Source of the DNA: an uncultured Chlorobiaceae bacterium
GTDB lineage: Bacteria > Bacteroidota > Chlorobiia > Chlorobiales > Chlorobiaceae
Reading direction: 5' to 3'
Assembly (NCBI GenBank): GCA_903824045.1
Contig: CAIJVD010000018.1
Span: 1-64,000, forward strand
DNA: 64,000 nucleotides
The position numbers and the translations under genes were made by a program. Below are positions 47,471 to 56,291 of this stretch, in pieces. The notes under the pieces were generated by a model that saw only the letters and a list, made by a program, of their open reading frames with translations, had not been told where the DNA came from and ran no database searches. Each line of letters opens with the position of its first letter. Position 1 is the stretch's first letter.

Positions 47471-47498
47471 TTGACATTATTGTATTTTTGTGTAAAAT
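47471..47498 (+). promoter_or_regulatory. Sigma70-like promoter of the hdr-flx operon
   Basis: Perfect -35 TTGACA (47471-47476), 16-nt spacer, and TAAAAT (47493-47498) as a near-consensus -10. The predicted start is near 47505, giving a leader of about 45 nt before the GTG at 47551. Confidence 0.7.
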
Positions 47499-47550
47499 AC
47501 CATGTTTGTGTCCTTTAGCGCCCCGCTCCACGTAAAGTAATATATACCAA

Positions 47551-49059
47551 GTGTCAAATACTACCACGACAGGACAGGATGCCCTTAAGCATCAGCTTGA
47601 GGCGTCCACAGGCAATGACTACAACTGCTGCTACCAGTGCGGCAAGTGTACGGCTGGGTGTCCGGCAGGTTCACTGATGGACAATCCGCCCACAAGGGTT
47701 ATGCGCCTTGTTCAGGCAGGCTTTATCGAGGAGGCTCTCAAAAGCGACTCGCTCTGGTACTGTCTGGGCTGCATGACCTGCACCTCCCGATGTCCTCAGA
47801 ACCTCGAGATTGCCGCCACAATGGACGCTCTACGCGCGCTTGCGCTTGAAAAGGGCATTGTGTCGAACGACAGGGCAAAGAAACTTGTTACCGCTTTTCA
47901 TACCTCTTTCCTCAACAACGTGCGCAAGCATGGCCGCCTTCAGGAGCTTTCGCTGGTCAACAGCTACAAGCTCCGCACAAGGACTCTGACTCAGGATGTC
48001 GTTCCCGGCATCAAAATGATCTTGCAGGGAAAGATCAACCCCATGCACACCCTCACCGGCCATGGTTCGGTCAAGGGCAAGGCGCAGATAGAGAAAATTT
48101 TTGCAGCAGCCGAGAGCGAGTCACACCTCTCAGCCCTGAAGCGCCGCCCGAAAAAGAAGAGTTTTGTACCGAATGCGCCCCTCTCCATAAAGCCGGGCAT
48201 GACGATCGGCTACTACCCTGGATGCTCTCTTGACGGGACAGCCCAGGAGTATGGACTTTCCGTCAGAAAGATGTGCGAACTGCTCGGGCTCAAACTCAAG
48301 GAGATAGAGGATTGGAACTGCTGTGGCGCAACCTCTGCCCATGCAACCAATCACAAGCTCGCGCTGCTTCTTCCTGCAAGAAACCAGGTGCTGGCTGAAG
48401 AACAGGGGCTTGACGTTATCCTCGCCCCATGCGCTGCATGCCAGAACAGGCAGGTTACGACCCGCAGGGCACTGCTCGATTCACCGGAACTCTGTGAGGA
48501 GGTACGCTCGATTACCGGCGTCGCTCCGACCGGAAAGTCGCAGTTCATTGGCGTCATCCAGCTGCTCGAAGCTATGGACCCCGAGGAGATCAAAAAGCGG
48601 GTCAAGCGCCCTCTTGAGGGGCTCAAGCTCGCCTGTTACTACGGATGTCTGCTTGTTCGCCCAATGGAGGAGATGGGCTTTGATGATACCGAAGATCCTC
48701 TCAAAATGGAGGCGATTGTCAGCGCACTTGGTGCATCGCCTGTCGACTGGGCATTCAAGATAGAGTGCTGCGGTGCCGGCCTTACCCTTGCGCAGCAGGA
48801 TATGGTCGAAGACCTGACTCACAAGATCTCAAGGAATGCGTCGGCAAATGGAGCTGAAGCCTTTGTTGTTGCCTGCCCTCTCTGCCAGGCGAACCTCGAT
48901 ATGCGCCAGGGCACCATGATCAAGCGTTTCGGTGATCTCAACCCGATGCCGGTTTATTACATTTCGGAACTTGTCGCCATTGCATGCGGCGCAGATCCAA
49001 AAGAGGTCGCGGTCGGCAAGCATTTTGTTCCTGCTCTTGAGCTGATTTCAAAATTTTAG
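47551..49059 (+). CDS. hdrCB: Fused heterodisulfide reductase subunits C and B
   Basis: 502 residues from GTG at 47551. Residues 20-90 are HdrC-like with two 4Fe-4S motifs (CYQCGKCTAGCP and CLGCMTCTSRCP). From ~215 is an HdrB-like part with two CCG domains: C224 (YYPGCS), C257-C258 (NCCGA), C294/C297 (APCAAC), then C366 (YYGC), C406-C407 (ECCGAG), C442/C445 (CPLC). In HdrB these cysteines hold noncubane clusters at the disulfide-reduction site. HdrC and HdrB are usually separate; the fusion keeps the order C then B. It is the first gene of the operon. The disulfide substrate is not known; green sulfur bacteria lack coenzymes M/B, and DsrC-type proteins are candidates. Confidence 0.9.
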   Translation: MSNTTTTGQDALKHQLEASTGNDYNCCYQCGKCTAGCPAGSLMDNPPTRVMRLVQAGFIEEALKSDSLWYCLGCMTCTSRCPQNLEIAATMDALRALALEKGIVSNDRAKKLVTAFHTSFLNNVRKHGRLQELSLVNSYKLRTRTLTQDVVPGIKMILQGKINPMHTLTGHGSVKGKAQIEKIFAAAESESHLSALKRRPKKKSFVPNAPLSIKPGMTIGYYPGCSLDGTAQEYGLSVRKMCELLGLKLKEIEDWNCCGATSAHATNHKLALLLPARNQVLAEEQGLDVILAPCAACQNRQVTTRRALLDSPELCEEVRSITGVAPTGKSQFIGVIQLLEAMDPEEIKKRVKRPLEGLKLACYYGCLLVRPMEEMGFDDTEDPLKMEAIVSALGASPVDWAFKIECCGAGLTLAQQDMVEDLTHKISRNASANGAEAFVVACPLCQANLDMRQGTMIKRFGDLNPMPVYYISELVAIACGADPKEVAVGKHFVPALELISKF

Positions 49060-49233
49060 ACTGATTACTCGTATACTGTGGTTCGGTTCCGGTACTTCCC
49101 GCCCCGGATCACCCCCACAATAATCGAGAGTTCACGCCTTTGTTGAAAATGATGGAGTTCAGGGAGTGCATCCGCTTCCAGGCTTCATCCATGTACCGCC
49201 AAGTTCCGCGGCTTCATTTTAAATGATTGAACC

Positions 49234-51204
49234 ATGTCCAAAATAGGGGTATTCATCTGTCACTGCGGCGAAAATATTGCCGCAAAGGTTGACTGTACGA
49301 GAGTTGCCGAAGTACTCGGGGATCATCCCGGAGTAGGGGCTTCTGTCGAATACAAGTACTTCTGCTCCGATCCTGGCCAGGAGAGCGTCAAGAGGGCGAT
49401 TCGTGAGAACAATCTCACCGGTGTCGTCGTGGCGGCCTGCTCTCCGAGGATGCATGAAGCTACCTTCCGCAAGGCATGCGCCGAAGCCGGCCTGAACCCC
49501 TACATGTGCGAAATCGCCAACATCCGTGAGCAGTGCTCATGGGTCCACAACGACGGCGAGCAGGCAACCGACAAAGCCATCGATATCATCCGTTCGATGG
49601 TTGAGAAGGTCAAGCGGAACAACATGCTGCAGCCTATTGAAGTCCCGGTTACCCGCAGGGCGCTGGTTATTGGAGGAGGCATTGCCGGCATCCAGGCGGC
49701 GCTCGATATTGCTAACGCTGGACAGGAGGTCGTGCTCGTCGAGCGCGAACCATCCCTTGGCGGTCACATGGCCCAGCTTTCCGAAACATTCCCTACGCTC
49801 GACTGTTCACAGTGTATCATGACGCCTCGAATGGTTGAGGCATCGCAGCACCCCAAGATTCGCCTTCTGACCTACGCTGAGGTGGAGCACGTTGACGGCT
49901 ACATCGGTAATTTCAAGGTGAAGGTTCGCATGAAGGCCCGCTATGTCAACAAGGATACCTGTACGGGTTGCGGCGAGTGTATCACCAAATGTCCCCAGAA
50001 GAAGCTCTCCAGCGAATTCGATTGCGGCATAGGGAAGCGAACCGCCATCTACACCCCGTTTGCCCAGGCTGTGCCGAACAAGCCTGTTATCGACAAGGAT
50101 AACTGTACCTACTTCAAGAACGGGAAGTGCAAGGTCTGCGTCAAGAGCTGCCCTCTCGACTGCATCGATTTCGAGATGCAGGATGAGTTCATTGATCTTG
50201 AAATCGGAGCGATTGTGGTTGCCACAGGGTTCCAGGTACAGAATAATGCGGTTTACGGCGAGTACGGATATGGCAAGTACGCCGATGTCATCAACGGTCT
50301 TCAGTTTGAGCGCCTCGCTTCTGCCAGCGGTCCTACTTCCGGCAAGATCCTGCGTCCCTCAGACGGCAAGGAGCCTGAAAATATTGTCTTTATCCAGTGC
50401 GCAGGTTCACGCGATCCCTCCAAGGGTGTCAAGTACTGTTCAAAGATCTGCTGCATGTACACCGCCAAGCACGCCATGCTCTATGCGCACAAGGTCCACG
50501 GCGGAAAGAGCAACATCTTCTACATGGATATCCGTGCCGCAGGCAAGGGTTACGACGAGTTCACCCGGAGGGCGATCGAGGAGGATGAGGCTGGATATGT
50601 TCGCGGTCGAGTCAGCAAGGTCTGGCAGGAGAACGGCAAGCTGATGGTCCGGGGTGCTGATACCCTTCTCGGCCGGCCGGTCGAAGTTGCAGCCGACATG
50701 GTTGTGCTCGCTACAGCTATGGTTCCGCAGCCTGACGCCAAGGATTTTGCAAAGGTCGTCGGCATCGGCTATGACGAGTACGGCTTCTTCAATGAGGCCC
50801 ATTTGAAGCTCCGTCCTGTCGAGTCATCTACCGCAGGCATCTATCTTGCCGGCGCATGCCAGTCCCCCAAGGACATCCCGGATTCAGTTGCCCAGGCATC
50901 TGCCTCCGCAAGCAAGGTGCTGGCCCTCTTCAGCAAGGAGAAGCTGGAGCGTGAACCGGTAATCGCCGTCAACAACGAAGCTACCTGTGCCGGCTGCTGG
51001 GGCTGCGTGCTGGCATGCCCATACAACGCCATCGAGAAGAAGGATATTCTCGACCGTTCCGGCAAGGTCATCAAGCGGGTCGCATCGGTCAATCCCGGTC
51101 TCTGTCAGGGTTGCGGTACCTGCGTCACCTTCTGCCGCTCGAACAGCATCGACCTGGCCGGATTTACCGAGAAACAGATATTTGCCGAAGTGATGGGCCT
51201 CTAA
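49234..51204 (+). CDS. hdrA: Heterodisulfide reductase subunit A, flavoprotein
   Basis: 656 residues. The N-terminal HdrA domain begins GVFICHCGENIA. A FAD-binding fold starts at ~143 (ALVIGGGIAGIQAALDIANAGQEVVLVE), with the HdrA cluster region GGHMAQLSETFPTLDCSQC. 4Fe-4S motifs CTGCGECITKCP and CKVCVKSCPLDC lie in the middle, and CAGCWGCVLACP plus CQGCGTCVTFC at the C terminus. HdrA is the flavin centre where electron bifurcation occurs in methanogens. It lies 174 bp after hdrCB, the longest gap in the operon, with no terminator seen there. Confidence 0.93.
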   Translation: MSKIGVFICHCGENIAAKVDCTRVAEVLGDHPGVGASVEYKYFCSDPGQESVKRAIRENNLTGVVVAACSPRMHEATFRKACAEAGLNPYMCEIANIREQCSWVHNDGEQATDKAIDIIRSMVEKVKRNNMLQPIEVPVTRRALVIGGGIAGIQAALDIANAGQEVVLVEREPSLGGHMAQLSETFPTLDCSQCIMTPRMVEASQHPKIRLLTYAEVEHVDGYIGNFKVKVRMKARYVNKDTCTGCGECITKCPQKKLSSEFDCGIGKRTAIYTPFAQAVPNKPVIDKDNCTYFKNGKCKVCVKSCPLDCIDFEMQDEFIDLEIGAIVVATGFQVQNNAVYGEYGYGKYADVINGLQFERLASASGPTSGKILRPSDGKEPENIVFIQCAGSRDPSKGVKYCSKICCMYTAKHAMLYAHKVHGGKSNIFYMDIRAAGKGYDEFTRRAIEEDEAGYVRGRVSKVWQENGKLMVRGADTLLGRPVEVAADMVVLATAMVPQPDAKDFAKVVGIGYDEYGFFNEAHLKLRPVESSTAGIYLAGACQSPKDIPDSVAQASASASKVLALFSKEKLEREPVIAVNNEATCAGCWGCVLACPYNAIEKKDILDRSGKVIKRVASVNPGLCQGCGTCVTFCRSNSIDLAGFTEKQIFAEVMGL

Positions 51205-51252
51205 GGGGCGCCCCTCTTTACATGAATGGAACATTGCAACAGGAGTAAACCG

Positions 51253-51702
51253 ATGAGTGAGCAATTTGAACCCGAAATCGTCGCCTTTGTCTGCACCTAC
51301 TGCACCTACGCGGGTGCCGACCTTGCGGGTACCAGCAGATTGAAGTATGCGCCGAACGTCCGCATTATCCGTCTCCCCTGCACCGGCAGGATAAGCCCGA
51401 TGTTTATTCTTAAAGCTTTGCAGAAAGGGGCCGACGGCGTGCTCATCAGCGGCTGCCATCCTGGCGACTGCCACTTCACCCACGGCAACTATCACGCCCG
51501 GCGCCGCTGGATGGTCTTTCGCGCACTGCTCAACTTTATCGGCATTCCCCCGGAGAGAATCAAGTATTCATGGATCAGCGCGGCTGAAGGTCTCAAGTTT
51601 GCTGACCTGATCAACAGCATTACCGAAGATATCCGGAAACTCGGCCCGTTCGAGCAGTACGACAAGCTGATCGCAGAGACCGAGGCCCAGGCGTCACTAT
51701 AA
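51253..51702 (+). CDS. flxD: MvhD/FlxD-type 2Fe-2S electron-transfer subunit
   Basis: 149 residues from the ATG at 51253, with AGGAG (51241-51245) eight bases upstream. The MvhD family signatures are clear: IVAFVCTYCTYAGADLAGTSR, VRIIRLPCTGR and GVLISGCHPGDCHFTHGN. MvhD links a hydrogenase or dehydrogenase to HdrA; in Flx-Hdr complexes the partner is the NAD-binding Flx module, encoded by the next three genes. Position between hdrA and the other flx genes supports this. Confidence 0.9.
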   Translation: MSEQFEPEIVAFVCTYCTYAGADLAGTSRLKYAPNVRIIRLPCTGRISPMFILKALQKGADGVLISGCHPGDCHFTHGNYHARRRWMVFRALLNFIGIPPERIKYSWISAAEGLKFADLINSITEDIRKLGPFEQYDKLIAETEAQASL

Positions 51703-51714
51703 AAAATACACCCA

Positions 51715-52545
51715 ATGAGTATCGAGCAACAATACAGAACGAGGGCAAAGGAACTTCTCTCATCCGGCGAGGTGAAGATGGTTATCGGGTACAGCAAGGG
51801 CTCGACTCCCGACCGACGCAGACCGGCATTCATCAGCACCCCTGAGGATGTTGAGACTCTTGTGCTTGATGGCGCCTGCATTGCCAACCTCTCAGGATAT
51901 CTGGTAACCGAAGGGCTGCTCAGTGATGAGAAGCGCGTCGCCGTTTTTCTGCGTCCTGAGGGAATCCGTGCCATCAATATCCTTGCAGCCGAGTTCCAGC
52001 TTAACGCCGCACAGGTAGAGATTCTTGGATTCAACACAGAGGGAAACGAGCCGACTGCGCTCAGCGGAAGCAAGGTAGACGACTTTGCAGAGCTGATCGG
52101 CACGCTGAAAGGGATCATCCCGGATACAGCCGGCGAGGAGCTCTACAAGAAGCTTGAAGCGATGAGCCCACAGGAGCGGTTTGACTTCTGGCAGTCTGAG
52201 TTCTCGAAGTGCATCAAATGCTATGCCTGCCGCCAGGCCTGCCCGATGTGCTACTGCCGGAGGTGCATTGTCGATAACAACCAGCCGCAGTGGGTCAACA
52301 CCTCCTCCCATACGCTCGGCAACTTCGAGTGGAACATCGTGCGCGCCTTCCATCTTTCAGGTCGGTGTGTCGAGTGCGGCAACTGCGACCGCGCCTGCCC
52401 GGTCAACATCCCTCTCCGCCTGATCAACCGGAAGATGGCCGGCGAGGTACTCGAGGCATTTGACCACTTTGCAGGTTCAAGCCAGACGCAGGAGCCGGTG
52501 ATGGCAAGTTTCAAGAAGGACGATACCGAGACATTCATTCTCTAA
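51715..52545 (+). CDS. flxC: Iron-sulfur protein of the Flx-Hdr complex (FlxC-like)
   Basis: 276 residues. An N-terminal domain (VKMVIGYSKGSTPDRRRPAF, LVLDGACIANLSGYL) is followed by an unusual cysteine-rich region CIKCYACRQACPMCYCRRC and a second motif CVECGNCDRACPVNIPLRL, together able to hold two 4Fe-4S clusters. The first part resembles the FrhB/4Fe-4S ferredoxin proteins found in flx loci. The symbol follows the mirrored order of flxABCD and should be taken as a position-based guess. It is 12 bp after flxD. Confidence 0.75.
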   Translation: MSIEQQYRTRAKELLSSGEVKMVIGYSKGSTPDRRRPAFISTPEDVETLVLDGACIANLSGYLVTEGLLSDEKRVAVFLRPEGIRAINILAAEFQLNAAQVEILGFNTEGNEPTALSGSKVDDFAELIGTLKGIIPDTAGEELYKKLEAMSPQERFDFWQSEFSKCIKCYACRQACPMCYCRRCIVDNNQPQWVNTSSHTLGNFEWNIVRAFHLSGRCVECGNCDRACPVNIPLRLINRKMAGEVLEAFDHFAGSSQTQEPVMASFKKDDTETFIL

Positions 52546-52558
52546 GTAACCAACGCGT

Positions 52559-53572
52559 ATGACCAAAATTCTTTACACCGATAAGCTTGACAACTGCGTC
52601 GAACGCTGGAGATCGGCTGGCCTTTCGGTAATCGGTCCTGTCCGCAACGCCAACATAACGGCATATCGTCCGGTAGGCAGTGCGGCTGATTTGGAGCTCT
52701 CGCAAATTCTTCCTGACCGCTCGATCAAGGAGCTCTTCTTTCCGCAGACCGAGCCGATGATGCGCTACTCCATTAAAAAGGACGCGATCAACACCGAGGA
52801 GTGCCTTCCTCCAGTTGGGCCGAGGATCATTTTCGGCGCAAGGCCGTGCGATGCATCCGGACTGGCCATTGACGATCCGCTTTTCGGCTGGGACTACAAG
52901 GATGAGTACTGGTTCAACCGCCGCAACGAGACGGTCATCGTCTCTATTGCCTGTACCAAATCGGATGAGTTCTGCATGTGTACCTCGCTGAAGCTCTCCC
53001 CTGACAGCACAAAGGGATCCGACGTGCTGCTTCGTCCGCTCGAAAGTGGCAAAGGGTGGCAGGTTGAGGAGCTCACTGACAGGGGTCGTGAGGCCTTCAA
53101 GGCAATCGCAGAGCTTCTCACAGAGGGCGCAGAGGCAGCGGCACCGACTGCCGTTGTTGCTGAAAAGTTTGACGCAGATGCATGTTCCGAGTGGCTGAGA
53201 AACCCTGAAAACTTCGAGAGCAGGTTCTGGAAGGAGATTTCGGTGCGCTGCATCGGCTGCGGTTCCTGCACCTATCTCTGCCCAACATGCCACTGCTTCG
53301 ACATTCAGGATGAGGGTGACACCTTCACCGGCATCCGCAGAAAGAACTGGGACAGCTGCTCTTTTGCTCTGTTCACCATGCACACCTCAGGCCATAATCC
53401 CCGCTCAACGCAGTCGGCACGGTGGCGCCAGCGCATCATGCACAAGTTCAACTATTTTCCCGGCAAGTTTAGTGCAAACAGCTGCAGCGGTTGCGGTCGT
53501 TGCACCAGACAGTGCCCGGTAGACATGGGTATAACGGAAACTTTACAAGAGATCTCAAAATTATCGCAGTGA
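52559..53572 (+). CDS. flxB: 4Fe-4S dicluster subunit of the Flx-Hdr complex (FlxB-like)
   Basis: 337 residues, related to the beta subunit of sulfhydrogenase/anaerobic sulfite reductase A (HydB/AsrA family): FFPQTEPMMRY, FGARPCDASGLAIDD and ACTKSDEFCMCTS in the first half. Two 4Fe-4S motifs lie in the last third (CIGCGSCTYLCPTCHC and CSGCGRCTRQCPVDMG). It would pass electrons between the NAD-binding subunit and FlxC/FlxD. Its TGA overlaps the GTG of the next gene by 4 bp. The symbol is position-based. Confidence 0.78.
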   Translation: MTKILYTDKLDNCVERWRSAGLSVIGPVRNANITAYRPVGSAADLELSQILPDRSIKELFFPQTEPMMRYSIKKDAINTEECLPPVGPRIIFGARPCDASGLAIDDPLFGWDYKDEYWFNRRNETVIVSIACTKSDEFCMCTSLKLSPDSTKGSDVLLRPLESGKGWQVEELTDRGREAFKAIAELLTEGAEAAAPTAVVAEKFDADACSEWLRNPENFESRFWKEISVRCIGCGSCTYLCPTCHCFDIQDEGDTFTGIRRKNWDSCSFALFTMHTSGHNPRSTQSARWRQRIMHKFNYFPGKFSANSCSGCGRCTRQCPVDMGITETLQEISKLSQ

Positions 53573-54435
53573 CAGAAAACATCCACAGCGCGCCACAGAA
53601 CATCTACAAGCCGGCCATCATGAAGATCGTCGCCCGCCACGACGAAGCGCCAGGCGTAAGAACCATGAGGCTGGAGTTTCAGGACCCGGCCGAGCATGAG
53701 CAGTTCAAGGAAACGTTCCGTACAGGGATGTTCGGCCTCTACGGCATCTACGGCGAGGGGGAGAGTACCTTCTGCGTCGCCAGTCCGGAGACCAGGAAGG
53801 AGTATATCGAATGTACATTCCGCCAGTCCGGCAGAGTGACTTCAGCCCTGGCGAGTGCCGATGTCGGTGATCTTGTTACCTTCCGCGGCCCTTATGGCAA
53901 TCGCTTCCCGATCGAGGATTTTTACGGCAAGAACCTGCTCTTCATCGCTGGAGGCATTGCGCTTCCGCCGACAAGAAGCGTTATCTGGTCCTGCCTTGAC
54001 CAGCGCGAAAAGTTCGGCAAGGTTACCATCGTTTACGGTGCCCGTACCGTTGCTGATCTTGTTTACAAGCATGAACTTGAAGAGTGGCAGAAGCGTGACG
54101 ACGTTGATCTCGTGCTTGCTGTCGATCCGGGTGGAGAGTCGCCTGACTGGAAGCACCGTGTCGGCTTTGTTCCGACCGTGCTCGAAGAGGCAGCGCCATC
54201 GGCAGAGAACTGTGTGGCAGTGCTCTGCGGGCCACCGATCATGATCAAGTTCACCCTGAACTCGCTCAAAAAGCTCGGCTTTGAAGAGTCGAATGTCTAT
54301 ACCACGCTTGAAAATCGCATGAAGTGTGGTCTTGGCAAATGTGGCCGCTGCAACGTCGGATCGGTCTATGTCTGCAAGGAGGGCCCGGTCTTTACTGCTG
54401 CCGAAGTTGCCCTTATGCCTCAGGCAGACCTTTAG
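53569..54435 (+). CDS. flxA: FAD/NAD(P)-binding subunit of the Flx-Hdr complex (FlxA-like)
   Basis: 288 residues from GTG at 53569, which overlaps the previous TGA (GTGA); the frame opens earlier but inside flxB. A ferredoxin-NADP-reductase-type fold of the HydG/AsrB/PyrK-like group: FAD barrel (TFRGPYGNRFPIEDFYG), nucleotide domain (NLLFIAGGIALPPTRSV, VLCGPPIMIKFTLNSL) and a C-terminal 2Fe-2S motif CGLGKCGRCNVGSVYVC. It is the likely NADH entry or exit point. It is the last gene of the operon, followed by a hairpin. Confidence 0.88.
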   Translation: MTENIHSAPQNIYKPAIMKIVARHDEAPGVRTMRLEFQDPAEHEQFKETFRTGMFGLYGIYGEGESTFCVASPETRKEYIECTFRQSGRVTSALASADVGDLVTFRGPYGNRFPIEDFYGKNLLFIAGGIALPPTRSVIWSCLDQREKFGKVTIVYGARTVADLVYKHELEEWQKRDDVDLVLAVDPGGESPDWKHRVGFVPTVLEEAAPSAENCVAVLCGPPIMIKFTLNSLKKLGFEESNVYTTLENRMKCGLGKCGRCNVGSVYVCKEGPVFTAAEVALMPQADL

Positions 54436-54458
54436 CACCCCATTGCTTTACTGCCAAG

Positions 54459-54489
54459 CCGGTTTCCCGGGATTGCTCCGAGAAACCGG
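54459..54489 (+). terminator. Hairpin after flxA
   Basis: CCGGTTTC (54459-54466) pairs with GAAACCGG (54482-54489), 24 bp beyond the flxA stop. There is no T tract, so this is a weak or factor-dependent terminator. Confidence 0.5.
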
Positions 54490-54512
54490 TCAGGCTCCTT
54501 CCCCTATCCCCC

Positions 54513-56120
54513 TCATCTGAGCCTGACTCCCGCAAACCGTTCCGGCTGATGGAAATCGGGCGGCGCATCGTTATGACTCCACCAGGGAAAAAGCCCGTAC
54601 TCTCCCCTGCCGGATGATCCGCAGCACTGCAGATGAATAACTCCCTGCTCAACAAAAGGCTTGATCAACTCCCAGGAAAGCTCCATGCCGAATGAGGAGC
54701 CATCCCGTAAGTGACACAGGTGCCCTCTCCATGGATCTTCAGAAAGCATCTGGTGGCCCGAGTTTCTTACTCTTGGAGCATCAAAGCGGAGCGCCACCCA
54801 CTGCCCTTCAGGGGTCATTTCGAGCTCAAGGTAGCCAGCTCTCGTGCCAACAAAAAGCTCAGAGACCCCGTAGTTCCAAAGGGTGTCGACAAAACTTCCA
54901 GAAGGAAAGGTCGTCGGCGGTTTTACCTCAAAGCCTGTCGATCTGTCATAACGGGTAGACCAGCGAAGAAACGGGGCCGCAGGATCTGCTTCTGCCTCTT
55001 CAAGAGAGCGAAGCTGCTCGATTTCAACCGTAAAGCCTGCAGGGAACTCCCGCTCTCTGCCGTAGTACCCTACCAGCGGACCTTTCAGGAGCGTAGCGGG
55101 CAGAATCGGTTCTGCCTCGGCGCTCTCCGCTCCATCCGGAATGGCCAGAAGTCCGGCCCATCCACGAGCGGGATCGTTGGATGCCTCACGATAGCGGACG
55201 CCGCAGGAGTCAAGCAGAGCGCGATCAAACAGCCCGATACACTCCACCTCAAGCTCAAGCTCCACGCCGCACTGTTCAAGGGCAGCTGCTCTCATTCGAG
55301 CGGCAAGGGCAAGCACATCACGGGCGGAGGATCCCCCTTTATTGAAGATGAAGTTCGCATGGTGCATGCTGACCGATGCACCACCTTCCGACGCACCCTT
55401 GAAGCCGAGCTCTTCAAAAATGGATCCGCTGGAACGGCCGGCGTCATAGTTGTTCTTGAAGGTTGAGCCGCAGCTCGGAAAATCAAAGTGATGTTTGAGG
55501 CTTCGCTCCTCTTCATGGCCGAGCATGAGTCGCCGAATCTCGGCGGGAGCGCATTCATCGGGAAAGCGAAGCACGACGCCTGCAACTATTTCGGGACTGG
55601 CCATAAGAGAGGTCTGCTTGTAGCCGAGGAATGTCTCTTCGGGTGAGCGCCACAGAAGATGGCTGTCAAGAGAGGCTACCAGGAGTCCGGAGGTGATCCG
55701 GGAGAGTTCTCCGCCGAAACAGCGCGCGTTCATCCTGACAGCGGCCCCTATCTGCCCTGGAAGCTTGTAGAGCCACTCTCCCCCGCCTCTTGATGAGGCA
55801 AGAAGCTTCTCGGCAACAGCGGTGTTCTCTGCCCCTGCCTCGCAGAAGAGCTCGCTTTCGGAGATCCAGAAAACCCTCTGCATGGAGATGAGCGAGATAA
55901 CAATGCCAGGGAAGGGCTCGTCCGAAAATACAATGTTGGTGCCGCTTCCCATAAGCGCAAGGGGAAGGCCTGCCTGACGGTTCCAGTGAAGCAGGGCCAA
56001 GAGCTGGACAGGACTCTCGGGCAGTGCAAGGTATCTGGCTTTGCCGCCGATGCCGTAATAGGCACGCGCTGCAAGGTCAACATTGGATAAAAATGGACAG
56101 GGCAGGCTCAAATCAGCCAT
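54513..56120 (-). CDS. murB: UDP-N-acetylenolpyruvoylglucosamine reductase with CBM9-like C-terminal domain
   Basis: 535 residues; normal MurB is 300-350. Residues 1-~300 are MurB: LMGSGTNIVFSD (FAD), LYKLPGQIGAAVRMNARCFGGE, GYKQTSL, the catalytic-Ser loop CGSTFKNN (Ser219), HHANFIFNKGGSSARDVL and the terminal Glu in ELELEVECIG. Residues ~330-535 form an unrelated domain (TLWNYGVSELFVGTRAGYLELEMTPEGQWVALRF; WRGHL; CGSSGRGEYGLFPWW) resembling carbohydrate-binding CBM9-like proteins. MurB makes UDP-MurNAc in the cytoplasm; a sugar-binding appendix is unexpected. It is not near other mur genes. Confidence 0.85.
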   Translation of the reverse strand: MADLSLPCPFLSNVDLAARAYYGIGGKARYLALPESPVQLLALLHWNRQAGLPLALMGSGTNIVFSDEPFPGIVISLISMQRVFWISESELFCEAGAENTAVAEKLLASSRGGGEWLYKLPGQIGAAVRMNARCFGGELSRITSGLLVASLDSHLLWRSPEETFLGYKQTSLMASPEIVAGVVLRFPDECAPAEIRRLMLGHEEERSLKHHFDFPSCGSTFKNNYDAGRSSGSIFEELGFKGASEGGASVSMHHANFIFNKGGSSARDVLALAARMRAAALEQCGVELELEVECIGLFDRALLDSCGVRYREASNDPARGWAGLLAIPDGAESAEAEPILPATLLKGPLVGYYGREREFPAGFTVEIEQLRSLEEAEADPAAPFLRWSTRYDRSTGFEVKPPTTFPSGSFVDTLWNYGVSELFVGTRAGYLELEMTPEGQWVALRFDAPRVRNSGHQMLSEDPWRGHLCHLRDGSSFGMELSWELIKPFVEQGVIHLQCCGSSGRGEYGLFPWWSHNDAPPDFHQPERFAGVRLR

Positions 56121-56291
56121 AGTAGTTCGGGCAAGGGTGAAGATCAGTTGTGCTGTTCATCGGGACTCCGTTCGTGACCGGAACCGAACACAACAATAGG
56201 AAATCAAAACAAATAAAACCGTCTTTCAAATTATTTAGATATTTTCACAGGAACAGTGTGTTCTTCTTTTCAGCAACTATCACAGACCTAC

